17,221 bases of DNA from Gammaproteobacteria bacterium (GTDB lineage Bacteria > Pseudomonadota > Gammaproteobacteria > Steroidobacterales > Steroidobacteraceae): contig JAQGOE010000217.1 in NCBI GenBank assembly GCA_028293725.1, positions 1 through 17,221 on the forward strand. The letters run 5' to 3'. Of this stretch, positions 1-12,091 are shown in pieces (within the stretch, counting starts at the first letter, position 1; each line of letters starts with the position of its first letter). The notes beneath the pieces were generated by a model. The model was not told where the DNA came from and searched no databases. It saw nothing but the letters and a program-made list of their open reading frames with translations. The position numbers were made by a program, and so were the translations under genes.

Positions 1-2119
<2,119 letters not shown>

Positions 2120-2188
2120 CTATGGTAGCAAGTGCGTCAAGCTCGCGGCTTCTCTCGGACGGTAGGTCCGCGCGTGCCGGACAGGCAC

Positions 2189-2194
2189 TATAAT
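2189..2194 (+). promoter_or_regulatory. Candidate -10 box for ftsK, possibly leaderless
   Basis: A perfect TATAAT ends 6 nt before the ftsK ATG at 2201, so a start site at the usual distance would fall on or within 1-2 nt of the ATG. No Shine-Dalgarno sequence is visible before the ATG and no good -35 lies 16-18 nt upstream. A short inverted repeat, GTGCC/GGCAC (2174-2178 and 2184-2188), abuts the box and could be a protein site or chance. Confidence 0.4.
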
Positions 2195-2200
2195 GGGCTG

Positions 2201-4537
2201 ATGGCAGAAACCCAGGCGCAGTCGCGCAATCCCGTTCGTTTCACGTCGGCCGTAGCCCGCGGCCTGCGTGAGAGTGCCCTCATTGCCATCGGCGTGGTGG
2301 CCCTCGTGCTGTTCGTCGCCCTGGCGACCTATAGTCCCGATGACCCGGGCTTTTCGTCGTTCGCAGGTATCCCCGCGACCGTGCACAACCAGATCGGCTG
2401 GATCGGCGCGTGGCTGGCGGACGCGCTGTTTTTTGTATTCGGACGTCCGGCCTACCTGTTCCCGGTGATGCTGGGTGCGGCCTGCTGGATGCTCCTGCGC
2501 CGCATGAAAGGCGAGCCGGGTTCCGGGTCGCGTGCGAACACGGCTGTACGCATTTGCGGGTTTCTGCTGGTGCTGTTCGCGAGCTGTGGCCTCACGACGC
2601 TGCACTGGACCCCGGGCGTACTGCGCCAGAGCGCTGGTGGGATCGTAGGAAAAGAGATCGGCGAGAATCTCGGTCATGGGTTGGGGTTTCTCGGCGCGAC
2701 GCTCCTGATGCTTGCCGCGTGGATGGCGGGGCTGTCCCTGGCCTTTCACGTGTCCTGGCTCACCGTCATTGACCGGCTCGGCGCCTGGGCGTGGGCGGGT
2801 GTGAGCTGGCTGCGTGCCCGCAAGGCGACCGCGAAGGATGCGGCGGAAGGCCGCGAGCGCAAGCAGGCGCGCAAGGAAGCTGTCAAAACCGAACAGAAGA
2901 AGTCCGCGACCCGCGCTCCGACCCGCATCGAAGCGCCCACACCCATCGTCGAGAAGAGCGAGCGGGTGGAGAAAGAGCGGCAGGTGCAGCTTTTTGACAC
3001 CCCCAAGCCTGGGGAGCTGCCGCCGCTGAGCCTGCTCGATGATCCGCCGCCAAAGGTTGCGTTGTATTCGTCGGAGGCCCTGGACGCTCTGTCGCGCCTC
3101 GTGGAGATGAAACTCAAGGACTTCGGCATCGAGTCCGAGGTCGTCGCGGTGCAGCCCGGGCCTGTGGTGACCCGGTTCGAGCTGCGGCCCGCTCCCGGCG
3201 TGAAAGCCAGCCAGATCACCAGTCTGGCCAAGGACCTTGCTCGCGCGCTGTCCGTATTGAGCGTGCGCGTGGTCGAGGTGATTCCCGGGAAGAGCGTGAT
3301 GGGTCTGGAGATCGCGAACGAGAAGCGCGAGACCGTGACGCTCGGAGAGATCGTGCGCTCCAAGGCGTATGACGACATGACGTCGCCGCTCGCACTCGCC
3401 CTGGGTAAGGACATCGGAGGGCAGCCAGTCGTGGCTGACCTGGCGCGTATGCCGCACCTGCTGATCGCGGGCACCACCGGCTCGGGTAAGTCTGTCGGCA
3501 TCAACGCAATGATTCTGTCGCTGCTCTACAAGGCGACGGCTGAGCACGTCCGGCTCATCATGATCGATCCGAAGATGCTGGAGCTCTCGGTGTACGAGGG
3601 TATTCCGCATCTCCTGGCGCCGGTCGTGACGGATATGAAGCAGGCGGCGAACGCGTTGCGTTGGTGCGTGGCCGAGATGGAGCGCCGCTATCAGCTCATG
3701 GCCGCGCTCGGCGTGCGCAACATCTCGGGCTTCAACAAGAAGGTGAAGGACGCCAACGACGCCGGGAAGCCGATCCGCGATCCGGTCATGACCCAGATGG
3801 CATCCAACGATCCGACCTTCGACCAGTCGCTGATCCCGAATCTCACGCCACTGCCGTATATCGTGGTGGTCATCGACGAGCTCGCCGATCTCATGATGAT
3901 CGTCGGCAAGAAGGTCGAGGAGCTCATCGCGCGCCTCGCGCAGAAGGCCCGCGCGTCGGGTATCCACCTCGTGCTGGCGACGCAGCGACCGTCGGTCGAC
4001 GTGATCACCGGTCTCATCAAAGCCAACATTCCGTGCCGGATTGCGTTCCAGGTGTCGGCGAAGGTCGATTCACGCACCATTCTCGATCAGATGGGGGCGG
4101 AGACACTGCTCGGCCATGGTGACATGTTGTACTTGCCGTCGGGGACCTCGATGCCGACGCGTGTGCACGGCGCCTTCGTGTCCGACGCCGAAGTGCATCG
4201 AGTCGTCATGGGGCTGAAGACCGCGGCGGCGCCGGATTACATCGAGGAGGTGTTGTCCGGGCCGAAGACCCCGATTCCGGGTCTGAAGCACGAGGACAGC
4301 GAGGGCGAGCTCGGTGGCGGACCCGACGGTATCGAGCAGGATGAGTTGTACGATGAGGCGGTGAAGATCGTGACAACCGAGCGCAAGCCGTCGATCTCGT
4401 ACGTGCAGCGGCGTTTGAAGATCGGTTACAACCGCGCGGCGCGCTTGTTGGAGGGCATGGAAAACGCCGGGATCGTCGGCCAGTTGCAGGCGAATGGCTC
4501 GCGCGAGGTGCTCGTGCCGGCACCGTTGCAGGATTGA
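2201..4537 (+). CDS. ftsK: DNA translocase FtsK
   Basis: FtsK sits at the division septum and pumps DNA so that chromosome dimers are resolved at dif by XerCD. The 778-residue product is of the short form, similar to Pseudomonas FtsK, rather than the long-linker E. coli form. Four or five hydrophobic segments occupy residues ~20-185. A charged Lys/Arg/Glu linker with no long Pro/Gln repeat spans about 205-270. The motor domain follows: Walker A GTTGSGKS at 424-431 and Walker [14 protein letters not shown] at about 554-566. A C-terminal winged-helix gamma domain (KOPS reading) begins near 714 and includes [19 protein letters not shown]. The frame stays open to a GTG at 2132, but the ATG at 2201 fits the family N-terminus better. 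It is first in the ftsK-lolA-vanZ-rarA-serS run. Confidence 0.96.
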   Translation: MAETQAQSRNPVRFTSAVARGLRESALIAIGVVALVLFVALATYSPDDPGFSSFAGIPATVHNQIGWIGAWLADALFFVFGRPAYLFPVMLGAACWMLLRRMKGEPGSGSRANTAVRICGFLLVLFASCGLTTLHWTPGVLRQSAGGIVGKEIGENLGHGLGFLGATLLMLAAWMAGLSLAFHVSWLTVIDRLGAWAWAGVSWLRARKATAKDAAEGRERKQARKEAVKTEQKKSATRAPTRIEAPTPIVEKSERVEKERQVQLFDTPKPGELPPLSLLDDPPPKVALYSSEALDALSRLVEMKLKDFGIESEVVAVQPGPVVTRFELRPAPGVKASQITSLAKDLARALSVLSVRVVEVIPGKSVMGLEIANEKRETVTLGEIVRSKAYDDMTSPLALALGKDIGGQPVVADLARMPHLLIAGTTGSGKSVGINAMILSLLYKATAEHVRLIMIDPKMLELSVYEGIPHLLAPVVTDMKQAANALRWCVAEMERRYQLMAALGVRNISGFNKKVKDANDAGKPIRDPVMTQMASNDPTFDQSLIPNLTPLPYIVVVIDELADLMMIVGKKVEELIARLAQKARASGIHLVLATQRPSVDVITGLIKANIPCRIAFQVSAKVDSRTILDQMGAETLLGHGDMLYLPSGTSMPTRVHGAFVSDAEVHRVVMGLKTAAAPDYIEEVLSGPKTPIPGLKHEDSEGELGGGPDGIEQDELYDEAVKIVTTERKPSISYVQRRLKIGYNRAARLLEGMENAGIVGQLQANGSREVLVPAPLQD

Positions 4538-4545
4538 GAATAGTA

Positions 4546-5325
4546 ATGTTGCCAGATTCGAAAGTGTTTCGCGTGATGAGCCGGTGCGTCGATGCGGTCG
4601 ACCTGCTGCAGGCGGTGCTTTGGGTGGTCGCGGTGGTGTTGGTGTTTACATCGGCGCCGCACGCAGCTACCGCGCCGGCCGGGGCCGCGCTGACCGCTCC
4701 CGCGCCTGCTGCCACGGCAACGGCCGCCACCGCATCCGGCAGCGTTTCGACGCCGCTCGACAAGTATCTGAGCGACATGAAGACGCTGCGCACGACTTTC
4801 CTGCAGACGCTGGCGGACGGGCAGGGGCGCGAGATCGATCGGTCCACCGGGACGCTCATCGTCGCCCGGCCGGGTAAGTTCAGTTGGGATATTCATCCGC
4901 AAACGGGTGATACCAACAAGGGCGCCGGCCAGCTCATGGTCTCCGACGGCCGTAATCTCTGGTTTTTCGACCGCGACCTCGAGCAGGTCACCGTGAAGCC
5001 GGTGGACGCGGCGCTGTCGGCAACCCCGGCGATGTTGCTGTCGGGAACTGTCGATGTGCGCAAGAACTTCACCCTGTCGCTCGCCGGGCAGCGCGACGGG
5101 CTCGATTGGGTTCTGGTCGAGCCACACGGCACGGACGCGGATTTCAAGGACGCCTTGTTCGGGTTTTCCAACGGCGACCTGAAGCGGATGATTCTCGAAG
5201 ACAAACTCGGACAGACCGCCACGATCCTGTTCGATCACATCGAGCGTAACGTTCCGGTCAGCGCGCAAGAGACGAGCTTCGCGCCGCCGAAGGGCGCGGA
5301 CCTCATCGGAAAGCCGCAGAAATGA
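4546..5325 (+). CDS. lolA: Outer-membrane lipoprotein carrier LolA
   Basis: LolA is the periplasmic chaperone that carries lipoproteins from the LolCDE complex to LolB at the outer membrane. The 259-residue product has a hydrophobic signal segment (LLQAVLWVVAVVLVF, near residues 20-34). An Ala/Pro/Thr-rich stretch of about 30 residues follows, then the LolA fold: LDKYLSDMKTLRTTFLQ, RPGKFSWDI, DGRNLWFFDRDLEQVTV and a final block with GADLIGKPQK. It is longer than E. coli LolA (about 203 residues), mainly because of the low-complexity stretch. ATG 4546 is 8 nt after the ftsK stop. An internal ATG at 4576 would give a shorter, more typical signal peptide and cannot be excluded. Its position between ftsK and rarA is the conserved one. 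Confidence 0.93.
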   Translation: MLPDSKVFRVMSRCVDAVDLLQAVLWVVAVVLVFTSAPHAATAPAGAALTAPAPAATATAATASGSVSTPLDKYLSDMKTLRTTFLQTLADGQGREIDRSTGTLIVARPGKFSWDIHPQTGDTNKGAGQLMVSDGRNLWFFDRDLEQVTVKPVDAALSATPAMLLSGTVDVRKNFTLSLAGQRDGLDWVLVEPHGTDADFKDALFGFSNGDLKRMILEDKLGQTATILFDHIERNVPVSAQETSFAPPKGADLIGKPQK

Positions 5326-5753
5326 GTGTCCCGGAGTTGGGGATCGCGCGGACCGAGGCGAGTCCGGGACTGCGATTGGCGCGCTTGTGGTGGGCCATTG
5401 GCTGGGCGATGGTGGCGTACATCGCGATCTCGTGCCTCGAGCCGCCGCGCTATGTGCCTGACCTGCACCTGTGGGACAAGCTCGAGCACGCCGTGGCGTT
5501 TGGCGGTATGGCGTTCTGGTTCGGCAGCCTGGTCCGACCCCGGCAGTATCCGTTGATCGCGTTGCTGATGCTGCTCTTCGGAGGCGGCATCGAGATCGCC
5601 CAGGGAGCCATGGGGCTCGGCCGGGACGCGGACATCATGGACTTCGTCGCTGACTGCGTTGGAGTGTTGGTCGCGTTGATTGCACTCTATCTCGGTCTTG
5701 GAGCGTGGCCACGCTGGATCGAGCGGCTCATCTGGCGCACCCGTGAGCCGTGA
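5322..5753 (+). CDS. VanZ-like small membrane protein
   Basis: The 143-residue product has about four predicted membrane segments, near residues 18-38, 54-73, 77-97 and 108-128. The motif KLEHAVAFGGMAFWFG, the following GGGIEIAQGAM and a late FVADCVGVLVAL are typical of the VanZ-like family. VanZ of the VanA cluster gives low-level teicoplanin resistance, but most chromosomal relatives have no assigned role, and I do not infer resistance here. The ATG overlaps the lolA stop as ATGA, so translation is probably coupled. Its 3' end overlaps the likely rarA start by 11 nt. It is an extra gene relative to the ftsK-lolA-rarA-serS order of E. coli. Confidence 0.85.
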   Translation: MSVPELGIARTEASPGLRLARLWWAIGWAMVAYIAISCLEPPRYVPDLHLWDKLEHAVAFGGMAFWFGSLVRPRQYPLIALLMLLFGGGIEIAQGAMGLGRDADIMDFVADCVGVLVALIALYLGLGAWPRWIERLIWRTREP

Positions 5754-7080
5754 GTCCGCTAGCGTCCGCGATCCATTGCGGCCGCTCGCGGATCGGATGC
5801 GACCGCGCTCACTGGACGAGTTCGTGGGGCAGCAGCATCTCCTGGGCCCCGGCAAACCCTTGCGGCATGCGATCGAAACTGGACAACTGCACTCGCTGAT
5901 CCTGTGGGGGCCTCCCGGGACCGGAAAGACCACGCTCGCTCGACTCATCGCTCAGAAGGCGGACGCGCTGTTCATTGCGCTTTCGGCAGTAATGGCTGGC
6001 GTGAAGGATATTCGCGCCGCCGTCGAAGCCGCACGTAATGCGCGCGCGTCGACCGGTCGACCGACGTTGTTGTTTCTCGATGAGGTGCATCGCTTCAACA
6101 AGGCGCAGCAGGATACGTTTCTGCCGTATCTCGAGGATGGCACGCTCACGTTCGTCGGAGCGACGACCGAGAATCCTTCGTTCGAGGTCGTGAGCGCGGT
6201 GCTCTCCCGGGCGCGGGTGTATGTGCTTCGCTCACTGACGGTAGAGGACATCGCGACGTTGCTTCGAACGGCCTTGGCGGACGAGGAGAGGGGGCTCGGT
6301 AAAGAGCATCTGACCGCCGAGCCGGAAGCGCTCGAACTCATCGCGCAGGCCGCGGATGGTGACGGACGGCGGGGGCTCAACATGCTGGAGCTCGGTGCAG
6401 GGCTGGTGGAGGCTTCGCCGGAGGCGTTGGCTGCCGGGCGCTGCCTCAACATGGCGATCGCCAAGGAAGTGGCCAGTGGCGGCAGGCGCCGCTTCGACAA
6501 GGGTGGGGATCAGTTCTACGACCAGATTTCCGCCCTCCACAAGGCGGTGCGCGGGACCGATCCGGATGCGGCCCTTTATTGGTTGTGCCGAATGCTCGAC
6601 GGCGGGTGCGACCCGCTCTACATCGCGCGGCGGGTGGTGCGCATGGCGGTGGAGGACATCGGGCTCGCGGATCCGCGCGCCTTCCCGATGACGCTGGATG
6701 CGTGGGAGGCCTATGATCGTCTCGGCAGCCCCGAGGGCGAGCTGGCGATCGCGAATGCCGTGGTGTATCTCGCGTGTGCGGCAAAGAGCAACGCCGTATA
6801 CGTGGCGATGGCAGAAGCTCGGGCAGACGTCGAGAAGTTCGGCACGCTGGATGTGCCGCTGCGTTTTCGGAATGCGCCGACCAGTCTGATGAAGAATCTA
6901 GGCTTCGGGCGCGACTATCGCTACGCGCACGAAGAGCCGGACGCGTACGTGGCCGGCGAGCGCTACTTGCCGGACGAGATGCCGGATCGGCGATACTACC
7001 GCCCCGTTTCCCGGGGACTCGAATTGAAAATTGGTGAGGCGCTGGCCCGGCTGCGGGCCAAGCCGCCCGCGAAAGGTTGA
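5743..7080 (+). CDS. rarA: Replication-associated recombination protein A (RarA/MgsA), AAA+ ATPase
   Basis: RarA is a clamp-loader-related AAA+ ATPase that acts at stalled replication forks. From the GTG at 5743 the product is 445 residues, essentially the length of E. coli RarA. Visible are the N-terminal LADRMRPRSLDEFVGQ, Walker A GPPGTGKT at 56-63, Walker B FLDEVHRFNK with the Asp-Glu at 113-114, and the sensor segment GATTENPSFEV. The MgsA-type C-terminal region includes FYDQISALHKAVRGTDPDAALYW (residues near 260-285), with conserved family blocks around CRMLDGG and DIGLADP. A TTG at 5680 would add 21 unlike-family residues inside vanZ, so I prefer GTG 5743, which overlaps vanZ by 11 nt. 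The gene is followed 6 nt later by serS, as in other gammaproteobacteria. Confidence 0.95.
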   Translation: MSRESASVRDPLRPLADRMRPRSLDEFVGQQHLLGPGKPLRHAIETGQLHSLILWGPPGTGKTTLARLIAQKADALFIALSAVMAGVKDIRAAVEAARNARASTGRPTLLFLDEVHRFNKAQQDTFLPYLEDGTLTFVGATTENPSFEVVSAVLSRARVYVLRSLTVEDIATLLRTALADEERGLGKEHLTAEPEALELIAQAADGDGRRGLNMLELGAGLVEASPEALAAGRCLNMAIAKEVASGGRRRFDKGGDQFYDQISALHKAVRGTDPDAALYWLCRMLDGGCDPLYIARRVVRMAVEDIGLADPRAFPMTLDAWEAYDRLGSPEGELAIANAVVYLACAAKSNAVYVAMAEARADVEKFGTLDVPLRFRNAPTSLMKNLGFGRDYRYAHEEPDAYVAGERYLPDEMPDRRYYRPVSRGLELKIGEALARLRAKPPAKG

Positions 7081-8379
<1,299 letters not shown>

Positions 8380-8383
8380 GTCG

Positions 8384-8430
8384 CTATCGATTGGCGGGCA
8401 TGGACCATCGATAATCGATAGTCCTATACT
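8384..8430 (+). promoter_or_regulatory. iclR promoter with overlapping ATCGAT-type operator
   Basis: A candidate promoter consists of TGGACC (8401-8406, 4/6 to the -35 consensus), an 18-nt spacer and TATACT (8425-8430, 5/6 to the -10 consensus). The 16-mer CATCGATAATCGATAG (8406-8421) fills the spacer. It contains two ATCGAT units and is identical to 11951-11966. A further unit, CTATCGATT (8384-8392), forms a perfect 9-bp inverted repeat with AATCGATAG (8413-8421). Three half-sites across the promoter fit autoregulation by the IclR protein, which is inferred. The predicted transcript start falls on or next to the iclR ATG, and no Shine-Dalgarno is visible. Confidence 0.6.
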
Positions 8431-8438
8431 GCGGCGGC

Positions 8439-9251
8439 ATGAAGCGTACGCTGCGCAAACCGCGTTCCACGCAGGATCGGGATCCGCTCTTCAACCAGTC
8501 GGTGGAGAAGGCGTTCGCGATCCTGGAGGCGTTTGGCGGTGAGCGGCGAGCGCTCAACTTGAGCGAAGTGTCCACGGCAGTGGGTATGACGAAGAGTTCG
8601 GCACAACGCTGCACTCATACTCTGGAGCGTCTCGGCTATCTGCGGCGCGATCCACGGGTGAAGCGTTGGGTGTTGACGCCGCAGGCGCTCAACATGGCGC
8701 ACTCGTATCTTTCGGGCCACCCGCTCATCGAGCAGGCGACGACTCATCTCATCGACCTCAACCAGGCGAGCGGTGAGTCGGTGAGTCTCTCGGAGCCGTA
8801 CGAGACCGACATGGTGTTCATCGCCCGGTTTCCGAGTCACAAGCGCTTTTTCATTCATATGCCGGTCGGCCGGCGGCTGCCGATGTTTTGTACGGCCTCC
8901 GGGCGGGCTTATCTGTCGGGGTTGCCGGCGGCCGAGGTGCAGAAACTATTGCGTCGCTCGACTCTGAAAGCGTTTACGCCGCAGACGCTGACCGATCCAG
9001 TGGAGATTGTCAGGCAGATCGAGGCCGCGCGCGAGGCGGGGTATGCCTGGGCTGATCAGGAATACTACCGGGGCGATGTCACTATCGCGGCGCCGGTTTT
9101 TGGGGATGACGGCGCGCCGGTGGCTGCCGTGAATATATCGGCGCCGTCGAGCCGCTGGTCGCTTGCGGATTTGCGGGTGAAGCTGGCTTCGGTGTTGATG
9201 GAGACTGCGCGCGCGTGTTCGAGCGGTACGGCGGCCCGAATGCGCGCGTGA
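8439..9251 (+). CDS. IclR-family transcriptional regulator
   Basis: The 270-residue product has the classical two-domain IclR layout. An N-terminal winged helix-turn-helix (about residues 18-78) contains FNQSVEKAFAILEAF, LSEVSTAVGMTKSSAQR and LERLGYL. A C-terminal effector-binding domain (about 90-260) contains DMVFIAR, the MPVGRRLPMFCTASGRAYL block, a GYAWADQEYYRG segment and APVFGDDGAPVAAVNIS. IclR proteins bind short dyads, often at their own promoter, and respond to a small catabolic ligand; the ligand here cannot be read from sequence. Its promoter shares a 13-bp core with sites before the TonB receptor and the permease, so it is the obvious candidate regulator of the amine-oxidation module. 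The gene converges on the receptor gene across a hairpin. Confidence 0.93.
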   Translation: MKRTLRKPRSTQDRDPLFNQSVEKAFAILEAFGGERRALNLSEVSTAVGMTKSSAQRCTHTLERLGYLRRDPRVKRWVLTPQALNMAHSYLSGHPLIEQATTHLIDLNQASGESVSLSEPYETDMVFIARFPSHKRFFIHMPVGRRLPMFCTASGRAYLSGLPAAEVQKLLRRSTLKAFTPQTLTDPVEIVRQIEAAREAGYAWADQEYYRGDVTIAAPVFGDDGAPVAAVNISAPSSRWSLADLRVKLASVLMETARACSSGTAARMRA

Positions 9252-9286
9252 CCCGGCGTGGGGCGGCGTCGCGAGTCTCGAGGTGC

Positions 9287-9319
9287 GTACTGTCGCGGGT
9301 TTGTGGCCCGCGACAGTAC
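9287..9319. terminator. Bidirectional terminator hairpin between iclR and the TonB receptor
   Basis: A perfect 13-bp inverted repeat, GTACTGTCGCGGG / CCCGCGACAGTAC, flanks a 7-nt loop (9300-9306). It lies 35 nt after the iclR stop and 12 nt beyond the stop of the convergent receptor gene. A short T-run (TTTT within 9325-9331) follows on the plus strand; no T-run follows on the minus strand. Position between convergent genes and stem strength support a shared terminator. Confidence 0.75.
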
Positions 9320-9331
9320 ATCCGATTTTCC

Positions 9332-11899
9332 TTAGTGACGGTACGTGGCTGTGATGCCGAAGGTGCGGGGGCGCGGTCCGATGTAGCGGAACGCGGGGCT
9401 CGCCTGCGGACTGCCGTCATTGCCGTAGCCGTTGGTCTGATGGTTGTAGTTGATGATCGTGTTTTCATCGAAGAGGTTGTCGACGAAGAACGAGACCAAC
9501 CAATCCCCCACATTCGCTCCGGTCCGCAGGGACGCGAAGCTCTGGCGCGCCGTCGGGAATCCGGTCTGATCGTACTGCGAGGTGTTGGGGTCGAGCGCCG
9601 CGTGGGTCCACTTATCCGCCGCCGCGTATTCGTAGTCCATGCGGAAGAAGGCTTCGTGTTCCATCACGTTGAAGCGGTATTCCGCGCCGAGCGTCGCCGT
9701 CCAGGGAGGGATCGAATAGCCCGTGCCGATCCCGTTGGGTCCGCCGATGGCGTCCCCACTCACCACTAGTGGCAGTGGTGCACCAGGTCCCGAGGTGATC
9801 GCCCCGGTCGGGAAACCGTTCTTGGTGTAGCGGGCATTGGTGTAGCCGAAGGTCGCGTCGATGGCCAGAGCCGAGGTCGCCTGCACGGTCGCCTGGATGT
9901 CGAATCCCTTGGAGACTGCGTTGCCGAGATTGTCGGTCCACTGGATCTGGCAGATCGGGGGCACGACGTTGCCCTGGATGTTGTTCCACTTGATGTAGTA
10001 GACGCTGCTGGCAAGGCGCACTACATTGTTGATGTTGTTCTTGGCGCCCACCTCGAAGCTCTGCACGGTGTCGGACTTATAAGTCGACGGCGCATTCTTG
10101 ATGCCGAAGTTCTCGAAGTCCTGGGTACAGCCCACGGTCGGGTCCTGGAAGGTGGGATCGTACGGAATCGACGGGTTGCCGCCGCCGGAGCGGAACCCTT
10201 TCGCGTACGTGAAGTAGAACATGTCGTTGGGATCCATCTGCCACTGGATACCCGCTTTCGGCGTGACCGGTGTCTCCGTGTTCTGGGCCGTTCCAGGCCG
10301 CGGGCCGCCATTTTGCGGGCCGTCGGAGAGGCTCTGAATGGAGAATGTGGTCTTTGAGACACGCACTCCGGCGGTCAGGGTCAAGGTGTCCGTCAGGCTG
10401 AAGTTGACTTCGCCGAAGCCGGCGAGCTGACGGTCGTGGCTGACGAGGCGGTTGAAGTACGAATCGCCCATCGGGAGAACCGAGCTGCCGTCCGGGTTCA
10501 GCGGCGTGCCGAAGTAATCGGCAATGGTCGTTCCGACCAGTGCGTTGAACATCGCATCTGCCATCGGGTCGTGAATTTCCTCGAGGCTGGACTGGCGATT
10601 GAGGGAATAGAATCCGCCGACCGTCCATTTCAGGCGGGCGGTGGGGTTGTTGGACTGAAAGCGGATTTCCTGCGAGATGTTGCGCTGCTGATTGGTCACC
10701 GTGGCGGGCGAGCGGTAGTCCGTCAGTCCGGGCGGCAGGTGTACGCCGGATCCGTCGAGCAGCGGGTACAGTCCCGCTCCCACGGGCGCGGGATCCTGCC
10801 CGGGAGCGATTACTGTCTGATAGTAGCCCAGGTTGTAGAGCGTGCCGTCGTAGCCGCTGATCTCGTCGCGATGGAAGTAGGCGGTCGTTGAGATCAGGGT
10901 GACCGGTCCGATGTCCGCCTGCACGTTCAGCGAGGGGAGATAGAAGTTGTCGGGCTCCTCGCGTGCTGTGGGATTCGCGCTGACGTACTGATTCTTGCTT
11001 GGATTCGAGTACTCGGGCCAGTAGATCGTCACGTCGTTACGCGCGCGGTGCTGATAGAACACGCTGGGCGTGATCTTGAGGTTATCGTTCGGTTGCCACA
11101 GGGCGGTGAGATGCAACACCGCCGTGTCGTCTTTGTTCGCGTTCGGATCCACGATCGACAGCGAGGTCGGGTCGATGCGGTCGATCCAACCGCCGTCGCG
11201 CCGGTACCAGGCGCTGGCGCGCACGCCCAAGGTGCCGTCGATGATAGGAGCGCCGGCGGCAACGCCGGCCTCGTAGCTCATCGCTCCGCCTTGCGTATAA
11301 GACGTCTCGGCCTTGGCGTAGATGCTGGATTTCGTGAGGCTGGGCTGTGTGGTGATGTAGCGAACGGTACCGCCCTCGGAGCCGGCGCCGAACAGGGTTC
11401 CCTGCGGTCCGCGTAACACCTCGACTCGATCGAGGTCGAAGATCTTGACCAGTGCGTCATCGGCGTTGAATCCCAGGTCGCGCACCTGGATGGGGACATC
11501 GTCGATATAGATACCCGTGGTTCCCGAGCCGCCGCTGGAGGAGATACCTCGGATGGAGATCTGATTCGACTGGCCGGAGTCGACTTTTACGCCAGGCGTG
11601 TAGCGGGCGATGTCGTCGATGTCCTTGATGCCCTTGATGTCCATCGCCTCCTGCGTGTACGCGCTCAGGCTGATCGGCACCTTGTTCGCCGATTCCTCGC
11701 GGCGGTTCGCGGTCACCGTCACCTCTTGCATCTGCTGCGGCTGCTGAGTTGCTTCCTCAGCTTCGGCTGCCAGGGTGACGCCGGGTGCGAACAGCACGGT
11801 GAAAGCGCAGCTCGCCAGTGTTTGTTTGATCCTGCCGCACGCGAGCAGCGCGCGCAGTGGAATGCCGGGTCGGTTCGAGGTGTTGATCGACGACTGCAT
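9332..11899 (-). CDS. TonB-dependent outer-membrane receptor
   Basis: The 855-residue product is an outer-membrane ligand-gated transporter powered by TonB-ExbBD. Residues 1-45 look like a long signal peptide (hydrophobic LASCAFTVLFAPGVTLAA). A TonB-box-like EVTVTA lies at 59-64. The plug follows, with ARYTPGVKV, ISIRGISSSGG, IYIDDVPI and RVEVLRGPQGTLFGAGSEGG. The remainder is a long beta-barrel ending DNLFDENTI and RTFGITATYRH. The plug style is that of the large receptor family common in sphingomonads and Steroidobacter-like bacteria. The substrate is unknown, though the setting suggests an amine or aromatic-type ligand. The ATG at 11899 has GGGGAG 6 nt upstream. It lies downstream of the amine dehydrogenase operon on the same strand, with a shared IclR-type operator 54 nt before its start. 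Confidence 0.95.
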   Translation of the reverse strand: MQSSINTSNRPGIPLRALLACGRIKQTLASCAFTVLFAPGVTLAAEAEEATQQPQQMQEVTVTANRREESANKVPISLSAYTQEAMDIKGIKDIDDIARYTPGVKVDSGQSNQISIRGISSSGGSGTTGIYIDDVPIQVRDLGFNADDALVKIFDLDRVEVLRGPQGTLFGAGSEGGTVRYITTQPSLTKSSIYAKAETSYTQGGAMSYEAGVAAGAPIIDGTLGVRASAWYRRDGGWIDRIDPTSLSIVDPNANKDDTAVLHLTALWQPNDNLKITPSVFYQHRARNDVTIYWPEYSNPSKNQYVSANPTAREEPDNFYLPSLNVQADIGPVTLISTTAYFHRDEISGYDGTLYNLGYYQTVIAPGQDPAPVGAGLYPLLDGSGVHLPPGLTDYRSPATVTNQQRNISQEIRFQSNNPTARLKWTVGGFYSLNRQSSLEEIHDPMADAMFNALVGTTIADYFGTPLNPDGSSVLPMGDSYFNRLVSHDRQLAGFGEVNFSLTDTLTLTAGVRVSKTTFSIQSLSDGPQNGGPRPGTAQNTETPVTPKAGIQWQMDPNDMFYFTYAKGFRSGGGNPSIPYDPTFQDPTVGCTQDFENFGIKNAPSTYKSDTVQSFEVGAKNNINNVVRLASSVYYIKWNNIQGNVVPPICQIQWTDNLGNAVSKGFDIQATVQATSALAIDATFGYTNARYTKNGFPTGAITSGPGAPLPLVVSGDAIGGPNGIGTGYSIPPWTATLGAEYRFNVMEHEAFFRMDYEYAAADKWTHAALDPNTSQYDQTGFPTARQSFASLRTGANVGDWLVSFFVDNLFDENTIINYNHQTNGYGNDGSPQASPAFRYIGPRPRTFGITATYRH

Positions 11900-11950
11900 G
11901 TTTACTCCCCATCGCCTCGTTCCGTCGGGCAGGTGACGGACTCAGCTGTT

Positions 11951-11966
11951 CATCGATAATCGATAG
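11951..11966. promoter_or_regulatory. Predicted IclR operator upstream of the TonB receptor
   Basis: CATCGATAATCGATAG is identical over 16 bp to the site in the iclR promoter (8406-8421). It lies 51 nt upstream of the receptor ATG. A degenerate third unit, ATATCGAC (11971-11978), lies next to it. I could not assign a convincing -35/-10 pair here. Confidence 0.6.
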
Positions 11967-12011
11967 GCAGATATCGACTTGTTGGATCGACTGTAAGACA
12001 CGCGACAGCCG

Positions 12012-12044
12012 CGCGTCAAACGCCTTTTGGCCCTATCTGACGCG
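12012..12044. terminator. Possible weak terminator or attenuator after the second cytochrome gene
   Basis: CGCGTCA (12012-12018) and TGACGCG (12038-12044) form a perfect 7-bp stem around 19 nt that contain an inner GCC-TTTT-GGC. It lies about 50 nt past the stop of the amine dehydrogenase operon on the minus strand and before the receptor promoter. No T-tract follows on that strand, so termination would be inefficient or absent. Confidence 0.3.
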
Positions 12045-12091
12045 TGTACGCAACATCTTCGGGCGGTGCACTTCGGTGTCGCAAGGGGACC

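Noticed and set aside
2120..3967. Long 615-codon open frame on the minus strand opposite ftsK
   Set aside because: It lies wholly antisense to a well-supported FtsK, is rich in Arg/His as GC-rich shadow frames are, and has no recognisable domain.
5322..5753. VanZ-like protein as a glycopeptide resistance gene
   Set aside because: No vanHAX or regulators are nearby, and chromosomal VanZ-like proteins are common without such a role.
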